64,000 nt of DNA from Wyeomyia smithii (Eukaryota; Arthropoda; Insecta; Diptera; Culicidae), in NCBI RefSeq assembly GCF_029784165.1, contig NC_073696.1, positions 194,912,498-194,976,497 of the forward strand, in the 5' to 3' direction. A model generated the notes under the pieces. That model was not told the origin of the DNA. It saw only the letters and a program-made list of their open reading frames with translations, and made no database searches. Made by a program: the position numbers and the translations under genes. Numbering within the stretch: the stretch's first letter is position 1; every line of letters starts with the position of its first letter. Of the stretch, positions 33,960 through 46,863 are shown one piece after another.

Positions 33960-34626
33960 TGCATCGAAAAATGATATTTATTCTTAAGAACGGTACACAA
34001 CCGAAAAGATATCATACACCGAAAATGACAACAAAGTTCCCTTGATGTGAATACTGTTGTGAAGCTTATTTCGGCGCGAAATAATGAACAGTGGTATTAT
34101 TCAGGAGCAGAAAGAGTCAGGCAGTTTATTGTTTGCTCATATGATGGTTCCTCAGTCCCAAGATGTTTTAGCTTGCCAGGGGAAAACCGGAAAGAAAGTG
34201 GAACCGCCCTCACTGACAACAGGTAACTTTACTGTGAAGCATTCTCTGCTGTTAGAATTCCGGTTGGTAAAAAAGGGAAATTTCTTGACCCTGTTTTCCT
34301 CTGAACTGCATACCAAGCTTAAAGCGTGATATGCAGTTAAAAAGAAGTTTCTTTTCTTACTGAATCAGGCAGCGAAATTTCTTTTTATGAATGGTACGCA
34401 GCTGAAAAGATAGCGCTCACTGACGACTGATGACCCTACTGTGAAGCATTCTCAGCTGTCAAAATTCTGTTTGGTAAAAAGGGGGAAATTTTTTGACCCT
34501 CTTTTCTTTTCAACTGAATACCAAGCTTTTGTCATAAAAATCAAACCAGCTGGAAAACTCATTGTAAGGCAAAGTACGCATAGACCATGGGTAAAAGTAC
34601 ACATTAATAGCGAATTTCCGGAGTGA
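33960..34626. repeat. Diverged tandem duplication, ~210-bp unit
   Basis: 34231-34320 and 34440-34529 align over about 90 bp (CTGTGAAGCATTCTC, GGTAAAAA, GACCCT, ATACCAAGCTT), offset about 210 bp. Phrases around AATGGTACGCAGCTGAAAAG recur upstream at 33600, 33730 and 33990. The two short open frames here (34084-34329, 34441-34626) are translations of the duplicated unit and probably not genes. Confidence 0.55.
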
Positions 34627-35236
34627 TTCGCGATTAGGGCTCAACTAACAAAATGTAAACAAATGGTTTTATTACACTATTGGTTTCGAAAAGACTTACG
34701 AAATTCATGGCAAGAATCCTTACTTTTGTATAAATCGATAAAATTATTTAAATCAAGCTTTTAGTGAAGGGAGATAAAGAAGTTTACCCAAAACAAAAGA
34801 TACTTTGGAACTAGGCCCTTTACATTGTTTTGAAGCAACGGGCTTATTTGCGAAATATTTCGTAAACAGGCGACAGTGAAGGGCGGATCAGCTTTTGTTT
34901 TCAAAATAAAGGCGCATTTACACGGGCGCAACTGGAGAAAAAATAAAAAAAAAGGCGAAAGAATAATGGGCGTATCTCGTTGTCAGAATGCTTTAAGGCT
35001 CATTAGAACAAGGTTAGAAGAAAAGTGCAGATTTAAGCCATAAATGCACAAATTTAATGTAGTATTGTTAGGAAACTAGAAGCCAGGTATATTTTACGTC
35101 GATTTTTGGTATTGATGTTAATGTTAGTCACTTCCTTTGAAATTACGATTTGAAAATGTACTTGCAAATTTTCAAACTGGTATTCCCCAATGTTTATCTT
35201 TTGCCAGTTGCGCCCTTATCGCAAATCACTCCGGAG
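34617..35236. mobile_element. MITE-like element with ~25-bp inverted ends
   Basis: CCGGAGTGATTCGCGATTAG at about 34618 is matched by the complement of the sequence ending near 35236 (CTTATCGCAAATCACTCCGG). The adjoining GGGCGCAACTGG occurs both at the right end and internally near 34935. About 620 bp, no ORF. Target duplication not identified. Confidence 0.6.
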
Positions 35237-35312
35237 TTAGAGCGCTTCCAGGTCAAAACGAGGTGAGCTGGTGGAATAAAGAAATTCGCTATAAGTTTCT
35301 GTAATCGTAAGG

Positions 35313-36665
35313 AAAAACCTAAATTAATCCACCTAGCGGTCAGACTCAGCCTTTCTCATTTAAACTTATTATTTGTAAAATAGATTTACTTGAACTCTTA
35401 AATCCAATAAAGGTATATTTACTCTTTGGGTTCTAAAATATTGACGTTGTAATTGAAGTATAAAATATGAAATTTGACGTGATGTTAGTGCTTAAGAAAT
35501 AGCGAAATAAAAAAAATGACTCTTAATTCCGAACAATTTCATCACGAACGATACCGGGAACGTTCAAATAGTACGATACGATACAATACCACATTTAAAT
35601 CATGTTGAGGCCATATATATTGATCAAAGCAGGTATAGTGTTGAATAGTCTTTGAATTTCTTTTCTTTCCAAAACTTTTAAACAGCATACAGCATACAGG
35701 AATTGTTATGAAGTTTGTTATTTGTAAGTTTGAGAGATGACTCGTTTGTATGACACTAGTTATGCTCAAATAAGTCGTGTAATACTTGAGATAATAGACT
35801 TTCGTTGTTTTGACAATTTAATACATAACGGTTGCTTAAGTTTGATTACAATCAAATGAAAAGGGAACGTATAGGACAGCCAGACTTTGAAACCACGTGT
35901 GCAATCATAATTCATCAGTTAATTCTTAACTAGCCCGTCCATCTGATATCAATATTGTTCAAATCGGTTGTGTAGTTTCTAAGATAATGAAATAAAATTC
36001 AAAAGGGTGTTATGAGGCAACTAGACCTATCATTTGACATTAATTTTGTGGAAATCGGTTCAACCATCTCTGAGGAAAGTGAGTGAGTCCAGGTAGTCTT
36101 CGGAATATGTTTCTTTTCATAGCTGGATTTCACATTTTTAAACATAACAGGCAAAATAATAATCCGTTTGCAAAAAATTCAATAGGGTCTTATGGGGCAA
36201 TAAGACGTTCCATATGACACTGATTTTATGAAAATCGGTTCAGCCATCTCTGAGAAACATGAGTGAGATTAAATAGTCTACAGAACATGTTTCTTTCCAT
36301 AACTTCTGAACCACCTGTTCAATCTTCATAAAATTCAAAAGTTAAGGGTTTTTTAGCTAGCCCGTTAATTTGAAACCAATTTTCTTGAAATCGGTTGTGT
36401 AGTTTCTGAGATATTGATGTTTCGTGATTTTTACATTTTGATACATAACCTCTAAACTAGAAATCAGATTACAATAAAATTCAATAGGGTCTTATAGGGC
36501 AACTAGACCTTTCATTAATTTCATTGAAATCAGTTCAGCCATCTCTGAGAAACTAAGTCGAGTGATATACGACATTCGGCCTTTTTGAGCACTTTTATAC
36601 CTTTAGTTTTTGCAGTGATTGCTATACCTTTCTAGGAGAAAGGCAATAGGAGAAAGGCAAAAAGT
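35313..36665 (+). repeat. Composite dispersed repeat, copy C
   Basis: It has the conserved left end (ATTAATCCACCTAGCGGT, GCCTTTCTCATT), a core of TCGGTTCAGCCATCTCTGAG themes and the right end AGGAGAAAGGC. It carries no minisatellite insert and lacks the (AC)n tract, so it is the simplest copy here. The last ~18 bp are duplicated (AGGAGAAAGGCAATAGGAGA). Confidence 0.8.
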
Positions 36666-37728
36666 GAAATGATAGAAATGACTTTTTATTTTAACTTCAA
36701 TCCTGAGCAAGGCCGCAAATATTGAAATAGTACAATATCAAATTTAAATGATGTTGAGGCCAATATTTTGATTGTAGCTATAGTTTTAAACAGTCTGCGG
36801 GTTACAATACTTTCTATAACTTTCAAACCACATGTTTAAACATTATGAAATTCATTGTTTAAGGGTTTAAAAGCCCATTAATTTGAATTCAACTATGTTC
36901 ATAGCTTCTGAGATATAAGAGCGATTTTCACATTCTGACGCAGCGTCAAAACTAAAAGTTCGATTACAATCAAATTCAATAGCAACCTAAGCGGCCGAGC
37001 TGAGTCGAGTAGTATATGACATTCAGCCATTTGGATCACTTTTCTACCTTTTAATTAGCCAGTGATCGTTAGGAGAAAGTCAATATGTTTACTTTCATTA
37101 TGTGATTTCACATTTTTATGAACAACGGACAAAGTTACAATCCGATTGCAATGAAACTCAATAGCAATGTATGGGGCAACTAGACCTTTCATTTGACACC
37201 AATTTTGTGAAAATCGGTTCATCCATCTCTGAGAAAAATTAGTGAGTTTAAACAACCTCAGGATAACTTTTCTTTACATAACTTTTGAACCATATGTTCA
37301 ATCATAACGAAATTTGATAGTTAAGGGTTCTGGAGACAGCCCAATCATTTGAAACCAGTTTTTTTGAATTCGGTTGTGTGGTTTCTGAGATATTGATGTT
37401 TCGTGATTTTTACATTTTGATACATAACCTCTAAACTAAAAATCCGATTACAATGACATTCAATAGCAACCTATGGCGCAACTAGACCTTTCATTTGCAA
37501 TTAATTTTATGAAAATCGGTCCAGCCATCTCTGAGAAAAGTGAGTGAGAAAAAAAAGTTGCACATACACACACACATACACACATACACACATACATACA
37601 TACATACAGAAAATGCTCAGTTCGTCGAAAGGGGTCGAGTGGTATATGACATTCGGCCATTGGGACCACTTTTATACCTTTGGTTTTTCCAGTGATTGCT
37701 ATACCTTTCTAGGAGAAAGGCAAAAATG
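36666..37728 (+). repeat. Composite dispersed repeat, copy D, rearranged
   Basis: Lacks the left end: it starts with the internal phrase AAATGATGTTGAGGCC shared with copy C. It includes an extra right-end-like segment near 37000-37080 and then the standard right half with (ACAC/ACAT)n at 37562-37608, GAAAATGCTCAG and a terminal AGGAGAAAGGCAAAAA. It abuts copy C directly, in the same orientation. Confidence 0.7.
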
Positions 37729-37755
37729 TTTAATGACGACGTTTTTGTACAGATA

Positions 37756-38714
37756 GGGGGAATAGGGGCATAAAGAGCACCCGAACTTGGTTGCTGATTT
37801 AAGCATGGAAAACAACATAAATTATAAGCTGTCTTCAGTGCAATACTTGAATTAACTATCTATGATTAAAGGTACACTATTCATAAATTGAAAAATTTAT
37901 CGTATAATGGTGAAAACACAAATTAGATTCATGCATCAAAAACTAGCAATCAGTCGATGTGTGGGGCACAATGAGCACCCCACTGGGGCATAATGAGCAC
38001 CCACGGGGTAAAATGAGCACTCTTATAGAACATATCTTGAAACTGTGTAGAAGTACAACTAATGGGCCAACGTTTGACGCGAGATGCCGTGATACTTGGC
38101 GGCTTGTTTCGTGAATGTCCCGCCGCGCCTTATGGTGGCCAATTCTGCCTGCAGTCCCTGTTTCTGACCGATTCGGTCTCAAAGATTAACTAATATATGT
38201 TCGCACCATCACTGTAAACAAACACTGACTGAGGAAACAGACAAACTCACAAGTCTACTGAGATGAATTTCAGGTTAGTTTATGTGACTAGGTGTGCTCA
38301 TTTCACCCCACCTAAAGGTGACCATTTCGCCCCTATCGAATAAGTTAAAGTGACACATGAGATTTAAACACTTATTATAGCTTAAATCCAAAACTTCAAT
38401 GACAGGGATATTTGGGGTATGACCCATACGTCATATTGATGTGTCTACATACTTGCTTGAGCCATTTAAACGGCCGTAGAAGCTTATTTTGTAGCGCGCA
38501 ATAATAATAATTTTTCCAACATCCGGGAACCGAGTTGATTTTTCAAATATATTTCCATATTATAAACAGACAAATCACTTTTGTTCTACATAAAGAGATA
38601 CTGTAGTCGCTACGGAAGAGTTCCACATACCATATTGTATTAAAAAATGTGTAGTTTCGCATAAAAGAGGGGTGCCCATTTCGCCCCGTGTGCTCATTAT
38701 GCCCCTAATCCCCC
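37756..38714. mobile_element. 959-bp MITE with TA target duplication
   Basis: Inverted ends of about 27 bp: GGGGGAATAGGGGCATAAAG on the left and, as the complement of the right end, GGGGGATTAGGGGCATAATG. TA flanks at 37754-37755 and 38715-38716. GGGGCATAATGAGCACCC-type units recur internally in both orientations (37970-38030, 38290-38345). Mariner-like by its TA duplication; no transposase. Its size matches the MITE at 19402-20364. Confidence 0.85.
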
Positions 38715-38716
38715 TA

Positions 38717-39224
38717 CAGTAACTTTTTTACTTTTTTAAACCTTAAACCTTAATTGAAGTAAAAACAATTTTTCTGAGGTGTTTAATGTTCCGAATAAAT
38801 GTTTTTAGTAAGTTTTGAAATCAATAGGTACCGTAAAATGGGGTGAAATTGATCATTTTTTTCTTCCACTGTTTTGTGACTGATAATGTTCGTCAACGAA
38901 AATTGTCTTAGAACGTAACTAAAAAAAGTTGCCTTATATCGAGGTATGACTGTATTACCCAAGAATAACTAGTGCTACAAAGAAAGGTGAAAAAATTGTT
39001 TCTTCAAAGATATTTTTCCCGAAAATCGTTTTACGCGGACACGCTACAAAACTGAGCAATTTTATGGTTTTAGGTTTTTCAACAGAATCTTACAATTATT
39101 GGTTTAAAGCTAATAAAATTTCTTTCACAGACCAACTCAATGGTTTTGTTGATATGCTTTCGAAATATTCCCTCCGGAACAGATTTTCCTAGGGCTTGTA
39201 GTGGCCATAGGTCAAATACCTTCC
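38717..39224. repeat. Spacer with a fragment of another dispersed repeat
   Basis: TACCGTAAAATGGGGTGAAA begins at about 38829 and looks like the end of a further TIR element, but no matching end was found, so it may be truncated. The rest is unassigned. Confidence 0.35.
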
Positions 39225-39730
39225 AATATAGGTATTTTTGCAACCGGGATGATGCCCAGAGTTGGCGACTTCCGGTTTCTAGGAAACAACCTAGAATAGT
39301 AGAGTACTCCCAAATATGTGTACTACTGGATTTGAAATGATGCTCTGAGACCGAAAATCGACTTCAGACGCCATTTTTAAATTCAAGATGGTGACTTCCG
39401 CTGAGTTGATTTCTGGTCTCTGCGCATCATCCCGGATCCTAAAATACACATGTTGGGTGGTATTCGGCCATTTTAGGTTGTTTTGCGGAAACCGGAAGTC
39501 TCGAATTTGAAAATGGCTTTTGGAGTTGATCTCAGCATCAATTTGATTCCAAAAATACTCATAGTTGGTGATATTCGATCATTTGTGGTTGTTTTTCAGA
39601 AACCGGAAGTCGCTATTTTGGAATCTATAATGGCGTCTGGGCTCATTTTTGGGTCTGAGAATCATCCCAGTTGCGAAAATACCTTGTATTTGATCTTGTT
39701 TTATTTAATTGTTTCTATGGCCTCTATAAT
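39225..39730. repeat. CCGGAAG-family minisatellite with head-to-head junction
   Basis: Monomers to the left of about 39400 are inverted (GGCGACTTCCGGTTTCTAGG, GACGCCATTTTTAAATTC) and those to the right are direct (GCGGAAACCGGAAGTCTCG, AGAAACCGGAAGTCGCTATT). There are about four monomers. The ORF at 39483-39797 is repeat-derived. Confidence 0.7.
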
Positions 39731-42700
39731 GCCCAGTGGAATTAATTTCGGAAGATCCATTTCCGGGGCATATCACCAAGACACCCAAAACCATTAAAAA
39801 GGACCGGTGGAAGTAATTTTATGAACTACCAATTATTGTAAAATTTTGTTCAAATGCATATTCATAAAATTCCTTAGCTCCGGAACACATTCCCAGATTG
39901 TTCCCAAATTATTCGGTTTATTGCGACATTTCTCTATAACGACGGTCTCTTGCGATTTCGCTATAAAGCGGTTCGACCGTACAATCAAGAGCGTACTTTT
40001 GCCCCTTACTACTCTACTAAAGCAACGAAAATTTTCCACTAATTTTCGTTCAGCATTGCAATGGTACAAAAAAGTAGTATTAAAAGTCCACGTTATGTTA
40101 GAAGAAATCGAGTAAGTAGGTATTAAGTAAAACATGTTTCAATGTATCAATAGAAAACTACTACTCAGTTAGAAGATTCGATTGTTTTTGAGAAAAGTTT
40201 TATGCTATTGGTTTTATGATGAGTCTTCTCCAGTTACTGTTCTGTCGAGTGAAATTTCCTTAGGTACGGAAGTTAACTGTATTTGGCTCTATACTCGTTA
40301 TATGCAATATGGCTATATTTATTTAGCACTCTGGTGCCACAGTTAAAATAAAACTTTTTAACTCTTTTGATTCATTGCAGCTGATTCTTAAAACGCCTCC
40401 GACAAAGATTCATTCGCTTCAAAAAGATTTTCTGGTTCTTTTTATCAGCGTATGAAATTATCTATTTCGTTGTAAAATTAAGTTTCTTGTTTGCAATACC
40501 TGTTTATCTCTAAGTTTGAATGCCAGTATGTAGTTCCTAGATCGGGTTCAACAATTTCAATCATTTAACAGGAACAAACGTGATCAGAGAATTAATTCTC
40601 CTCAAACCCACGGAAACCGAAATGTTACTAGATCGTTGATTGTTGCAGTGACAATTGGATTTGTTCTGTTAGTTTGAAGTCGATTTAAATCATCAGAACT
40701 GTTCTGTTCGCAAATCTTTGGTAGGTGAATGAGGAAGATAGAAGTATCTGGTTACTGATATCAAACAATATAGGAAACAGGTTTGTTTTTATGGCGGCTA
40801 ATCTTGAACTCTTAATTCGCTTAAATTGAAAAAGGAAAAAACACGTTGTTCATAGAACACTTTGAGGTTAAACACTAGTTTGATCCGAGTTCTGCGAAAA
40901 TAATTTTTATTTTTATTCATTTAACATATAAATTACATCGTAAAATATCGTGCCGGGTTTCGGCTAATAGAGCCAAAAGGCTTTTGGCATTGAATTTGGC
41001 TTCCATAAATCGCCTTGACTTTGATTATAGAACCCAAAATCAATCCAGCATAACGTTATTTTGTTGAGTTGAGTTATAGAGGGGTATGTAGAAATGAGAA
41101 TTCATTAACTGTTATGACAAGTCGTTCTACTAGCATAAGAAACAATCACGCTCTTTTTGGTAGGCGAAAATATACCTCGATTTGTTCATGAATACCAAAT
41201 TGGCTGGCAAGAATAACTACGTCTTGTATCATCAGCGTACGAAAAGTTGTGCGTTTTAGATCCGACCAGTCGAACTCGCATGTGGGAATACTATTATGTA
41301 AAATTTGTTTGGGCCGACATTTTTTTCCATGGGATTCCACACTCTGTTAATCAATAGATCAATGAACTTTCACGTGAAATGACCACGACAGTGAGTCGAT
41401 AATATTACGAAACTAAAATTCGATAACGTAGCATGATTCAGTAGGATCGCAATGAAATTGATCTTGGCATTGACGAGGTTGCAGCGTTCAACCTTGAGTT
41501 TCGTTTCCTGCTGTGTCGTACCCTATCTGTAGCTCTGCACTGGAAACCGCAATGCCAGTTGATAATTACTTCAATCGACATGGTCGCAAAAAACGGTTAT
41601 GTGGTGTTAATTTTGAATTCCTTAAGTACCGCCATTCACAGTCATTTACATGCCATTTACGACAGCTTGGATATAAATACGTTTATTTTGCCGCTGAAAT
41701 GAATCTGTAAGCAAATTTAAATTTGTTTTGATTTGCTGATTTTCTCTGGCTTGTGGTTTGTGAGATCAGATTTCTCAGATCGGAAAGCAGTTTTCTATAC
41801 ATAATTAATCTTTAGCTCGAAGTTAAAGAAGCTTTTCTAGAATCTCAGTAATATGCTTTGATTTCACAACTTGTTTTTTAATATCAATTGGCTTAACCGA
41901 TCTGTAAACTCTATTTTCATTAGCGAAGAATAAATCAATTAGGCTCTAAATGCACGATCGCAGCTGGATTTCCAAAAAATGCATGTGAGATTAAATAAGC
42001 TGAAACAGACTACATTAGAGACAGTCAATGCTGTAGAAATTCACGGTCGTGATGTATAGCTTTCAAGTCGTTCCCTTAGCTAAAAGTTTACATTTCGACC
42101 TTCATCGGTTATTTGTTTAAAAAAAAGAATTTATCAGCGCTTTATCTCTAAGTCAGATAGCCATACCTATGTATTGAGAAGGACATGTAAATTATGTCAA
42201 TGTGACTCGAAATTATAGGTTAATAGTGATATTTCTTTAGTTTGCGTCATGAAAATCTAAGCTTTTGTCAGTGAATAAAGGATTTCAATTATATTAAATC
42301 ACGACTGGACGTGCACAAACTAGGTTTAAAGTTGTAAAAACAAACAATCAAACGTCAAAAATCGAATAATTTATTAAATAAATTATTTCGAAAGAGCTGT
42401 ACATCCGATCAAAGTAAATTCAAAACGTGTTTATAAAAAAAATATTCTCCAAAAATGACAGATATTCTGCAGACTGCGATCTAACGCCGACTCAGCAAAA
42501 TGATGCCCGGTACAGCTAATTCCAAACGTACATATTTACTATGTGCATTATTATTTAAATACAGAACAAATACCAGATTGGCCAGAGCAACTGGTCAACG
42601 TTCACTGCAGAGCTACCGGTCAATGTTCACTAAAATGATTCAGGATCAAACATTATTTGAACTTTGATGCATCTGCCTAGATCAGTGCTAGATTTCCATT

Positions 42701-42896
42701 TGCTCATGTTTGGTAGCTATGTCATTGTTAAAAAAGTGAAACTCTGGATTATTATTGCAAGAACATAACAAATTTCTCAACAAATCCGTGGTGCTGTGCT
42801 TTACTTACGAAAATGGATATCTGTAATTTTGCGTTGAAATTATAAAATTCAAATTTATCCTGCCTTCGATTATCCTGCTTTTTTATGAAACGACTA
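39731..42896. other. Long AT-rich stretch without recognised genes
   Basis: Overlapping opposite-strand frames at 39833-40135 show no family resemblance. Nothing else of note; candidates are intronic or decayed intergenic DNA. Confidence 0.3.
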
Positions 42897-43150
42897 CACT
42901 AAGGTCGCTTTTTACGCGGTTTTTTACGCGGGTTTTTTTACGCGGCTTTTTTATGCGGATTCCGGAATTTACGCGGATTCTGGAATTTACGCGGTTTTTT
43001 TACGTGGATTCCGGAATTTACGCGGTATTTTTTTACGCGGACTCGGTTCCGTATTCTACGCGGATTAAATTTTTTTTACGCGGATTCCGGAATTCACGCG
43101 GTTTTTTTTTCACGCGGCACGTATCCCCCGCGTAAAAAGCGACCTTAGTG
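42897..43150. mobile_element. 254-bp mariner-like MITE with internal ACGCGG repeats
   Basis: Perfect inverted ends, CACTAAGGTCGCTTTTTACG against the complement of the right end, flanked by TA at 42895-42896 and 43151-43152. The interior is a short tandem array built on TTTACGCGGATTCCGGAA. The 60-codon frame inside is repeat translation. A diverged relative lies at 32631-32814. Confidence 0.9.
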
Positions 43151-43152
43151 TA

Positions 43153-46100
43153 TTACTTTTAACGTTTAGTAAAGCGGTAAAGAATGTTTGTGATTTTACG
43201 GGGATGTGAAAAATGAACGAGAACAGAAGGTATGACTTAGACTTAAAAAATGTTTTCCTTAACCCACAGATCGTAGATCTGGTGGTTTGATATTGGTGTT
43301 AGGGGGAATAACGTGACTTTATTCCGAAATTTTTGGTAAAAAGTTCACTATGGAAAAATACAAGACCATTTTAATACCTAAAATTAAGTTTTTAACACAT
43401 TTTTCAAATTTTAACATTTTCGAGAACACCCAAATTCCAATGATGTAATATGATTCTTATAGATTTTTCAAATCATATTGCTTCTATTATTAACATTCGA
43501 CTTTTTAGTACGTCAACAAGCATAGCTTTTTAGAAATTAATGATCAATATTACGCATTTAAATCTCAAAATCCAAAAAGAATGAATCATTAATTCATAAG
43601 ATATGATTAGGTTTACATTCACGGAAATAACTTTTTGACTTAAAAAAGGTTTAAATAATTCAAAGGACTGGAAAACCACGAACAATTTACAAAAAGGCGT
43701 ATTTAAAACTACTATTACAATTAAATTACATCATTGGAATATAAATTTAGAAATTGAAAAAATACTTGATCTTTTACCAAAAGTTTAGCAAAACTTATTG
43801 TTTCTTACAATTTATTTTGCTTAAAATTAATATTTCCACTGTACATATATTTTTTGAAATGAATCAATAATTCTCTCCAACGCAGTGCAGTGGTGTTACA
43901 TGAATTTTCTTTTGGAGGGGGCTTAAAAAAACAAATGTAAATTTTAAAAACATTGAAGATGTGACCCAAATCTATGGCAGTGGTTTTGGCGTGCTCACGT
44001 CCCTCACTCCTAATACGGTCTGCGTTGTACTAGTGGTAAGAAGAATCATTTTCTTGCTATTAGTGATGCCGCTTAACGGGCACCGCACTTACTGTTGAAG
44101 TAAACCGTTGTTGGTAGTTCAGTTAATCAAATGACATGAACAGTAGACTGCCAATGGAAATCGACTTTGTGAATTTCGTTATGCGGTATGTGCAATAGCC
44201 TCTATCACAGAATCAGGTATAGTCACAAATTTTCATTCACACAGACAAACAAATTCTTTGGTTACTTTCGTAGCATAGTCTAGAATAGTAATTTTACCCG
44301 ACATTCCGCCGGAATAAAGTTCTGATACTAGACACCTTGTTTACCGTGGAAATAGTACGAGGGTGGTATCCAAGACACGACCGCATGTTTGACGTAGGAC
44401 TACGAAAGTTTTATATTACATTTAGAGAATTCAGACTTTGTTCGATTGGACTTTCGACACGGTTCAGTTTTTTCACTTTCGACACGGTTCAGTTTTGGCA
44501 CGGTTCGACTTTGGCTCACATAAGCCAAAAACGAGTGGTAATGTTTAAACATAATTTATAGTTTTTTTGTTCTGCTTTTAACCAATTCAAGGTCAACAAC
44601 CACCAAAAGAAAGGCATTTTGTCCATTATGTTGCCGAAATGGAATACCGGAATCAGTAAGACGGTTCTGGAGATATGACCGGAACAAGTTCCAGTAATTT
44701 AATAGACATAATTAAAGCAGTACTTAGTACCGTGCTATACCTCTAATTACTCGGGAGGGGCATATTAAGTGTCTAGGTCGTTAAAGGCTGTCCCCGTTGC
44801 GTTCCGGATACTTCCAGATTATTGAGCCCAAATTCATCAAGCGACACCTCTAACGACTTACAATCCTAAAACTAGTTCATTGGTGGCCATATATTGTTAA
44901 GGTCATATGCCATCAGAAAGTCATAAAAGGAAAAGCGTTTATTTCTAACATGGTCCGATTTAGACAACAGAAAAAAATCTGATTATTTATTTGCAGGCAT
45001 CTCATACCACGTGGACAGATTTTTGACTATATTTACCACTTTAGTATCTAAAAAGTTTCTTGCAGATGCTGACGTAATATTTTTGTGATTGGAAAATACG
45101 AATGTTTAAAACCTAACGTCAAGATGCATATAATTTGGTTTTTCTCTATAACACAACCGCGTAATGCAACTAGGATTGTCATATTGAATTAACTTTATTT
45201 AACTGGAAAAATATAACCATCAGTACAGCTCAAACGAGCTATCTAAACTATCTGTTAAAAATCTTTGCGAAGCATATTGGTTTTCTATTCTCTTTTAAAT
45301 AGCCTATAGCTGGTCATTTAAATAAATCTGAGAAAAACAGAGTGTAGTATTCAAAAAGACAGCAACCCAATGCAACTTCAAATTTTAGGAATTTGAAAGA
45401 AGTCACTACGGTTGCAGTTCAAATGCCATCTACTCGTCACGACAACCAAAACGAAATAAGCAACGGGGAAGCAAGCTTCTGATTATTAAAATGTCCAGGA
45501 TTTTTAACACAACTTTTGTTGAAAAGATATTTTAATTATTATATTTCGATTAAGACATCGGTATTTGAAATCTGTTACAATAAGCACTTTAAAACGATGA
45601 GAAAACATCTGTTGCAGCTATATAAAGCGAGCTCGTGATTGGTTGAAACAACTTCGATGCAATATTTTTAAATTTATGTCTGTTTAAAAACAATTTTGAC
45701 CTAAATTTCAAATGACAATAACAACTTGTAAACTTACTCAAATTCAATAAAAATTGGAAAATCAACTTCCCGAGTGAAACTCTTGAAGTTTTTAATACTT
45801 ATTTGAAAAAATTAGACATCGCGATTTCTAGTGATCTGTTTCACGAATTCTGACCCATAAACACAAACACCGATGCATTCAGACGTCCTGCAATGTTGAT
45901 TCGTTTGTGATATGGGATGTTGTTTGGCAAGTTTATTTCGGGACTAACAAGTATTCCTCTTGTTTTCGAGGAAAGGCAAAACAAGGTTTGACATTTTGTA
46001 ATTTATCACGATTCTATTCTTGGGTGCCTTTCAGTTTTAGAATTAGTTGGTAGCATGTTGCTATCTTTTTCTTGAAAATACAAATTTTACCTAATCGAGA

Positions 46101-46860
46101 TAGGATGAGTGTGTGCACCATCGATCATGTTATTGCTTGCGAGCCGTGAAACATGATTAAAAGATCTCAACGATCTTTTCTAGGGTTGTTTATGAAGGTA
46201 ATGCCAATGTTTTTTCAATGGTAATTTAACTTTGAACATGAATCAATCAAACTGTAACAATCCGCAACAAGTTCGCATGTGGTGAAAGTAACACTTGTAT
46301 AGGAAGCAAACCCTCTAAGAACATGTAGTAACACAGGTGATTTCGGAAAGAAAAAAAACATTACAGAACAACAGCAAAGCTAATAGCAATGAAATGTTTT
46401 TCCATTAGTCCGGGTTTGCTCATTTACAACAAACTAATGAATGACGAGCAAGAGCGTGAGTTCTTAGGCAAACTGGCCACACACGCTAGGAACTGTGTGA
46501 GGCACAGTCGGAGCCAATGAAGCTAGACTACTCACCGCCCGCCACGCCGCCACCGAACATGAACTTGAATTTTATTTATCGCTAATAGATAAAACACGTC
46601 CATGCAACCGTCTATTATTACTGCACACCGCGTCACCGCTGTGGCGCACACGGTTAACCATTAAACCAGATTAGAGTCCCCCGAGAAGAGCAACTGTATT
46701 GATGGTCAAGGTCACACGGATCGAATGTTGCTACAGATTTTTTATTTTGGCACTGCATGAACCGGTGGCGGTGGACTGGATTAGTGGAAGGCAGGCGCTA
46801 TCTCACTGATGTCGATTCCGTTACCTTGATCAGTGGTTGTTTTTTTATTGAAAGGCTCGC
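43153..46860. other. Long AT-rich stretch without recognised genes
   Basis: 43984-44095 resembles 25970-26165 (unknown repeat). A ~21-bp direct repeat around TTCGACACGGTTCAGTTTT occurs at about 44453 and 44479. 46440-46700 is more GC-rich with no recognised feature. Confidence 0.3.
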
Positions 46861-46863
46861 TAA

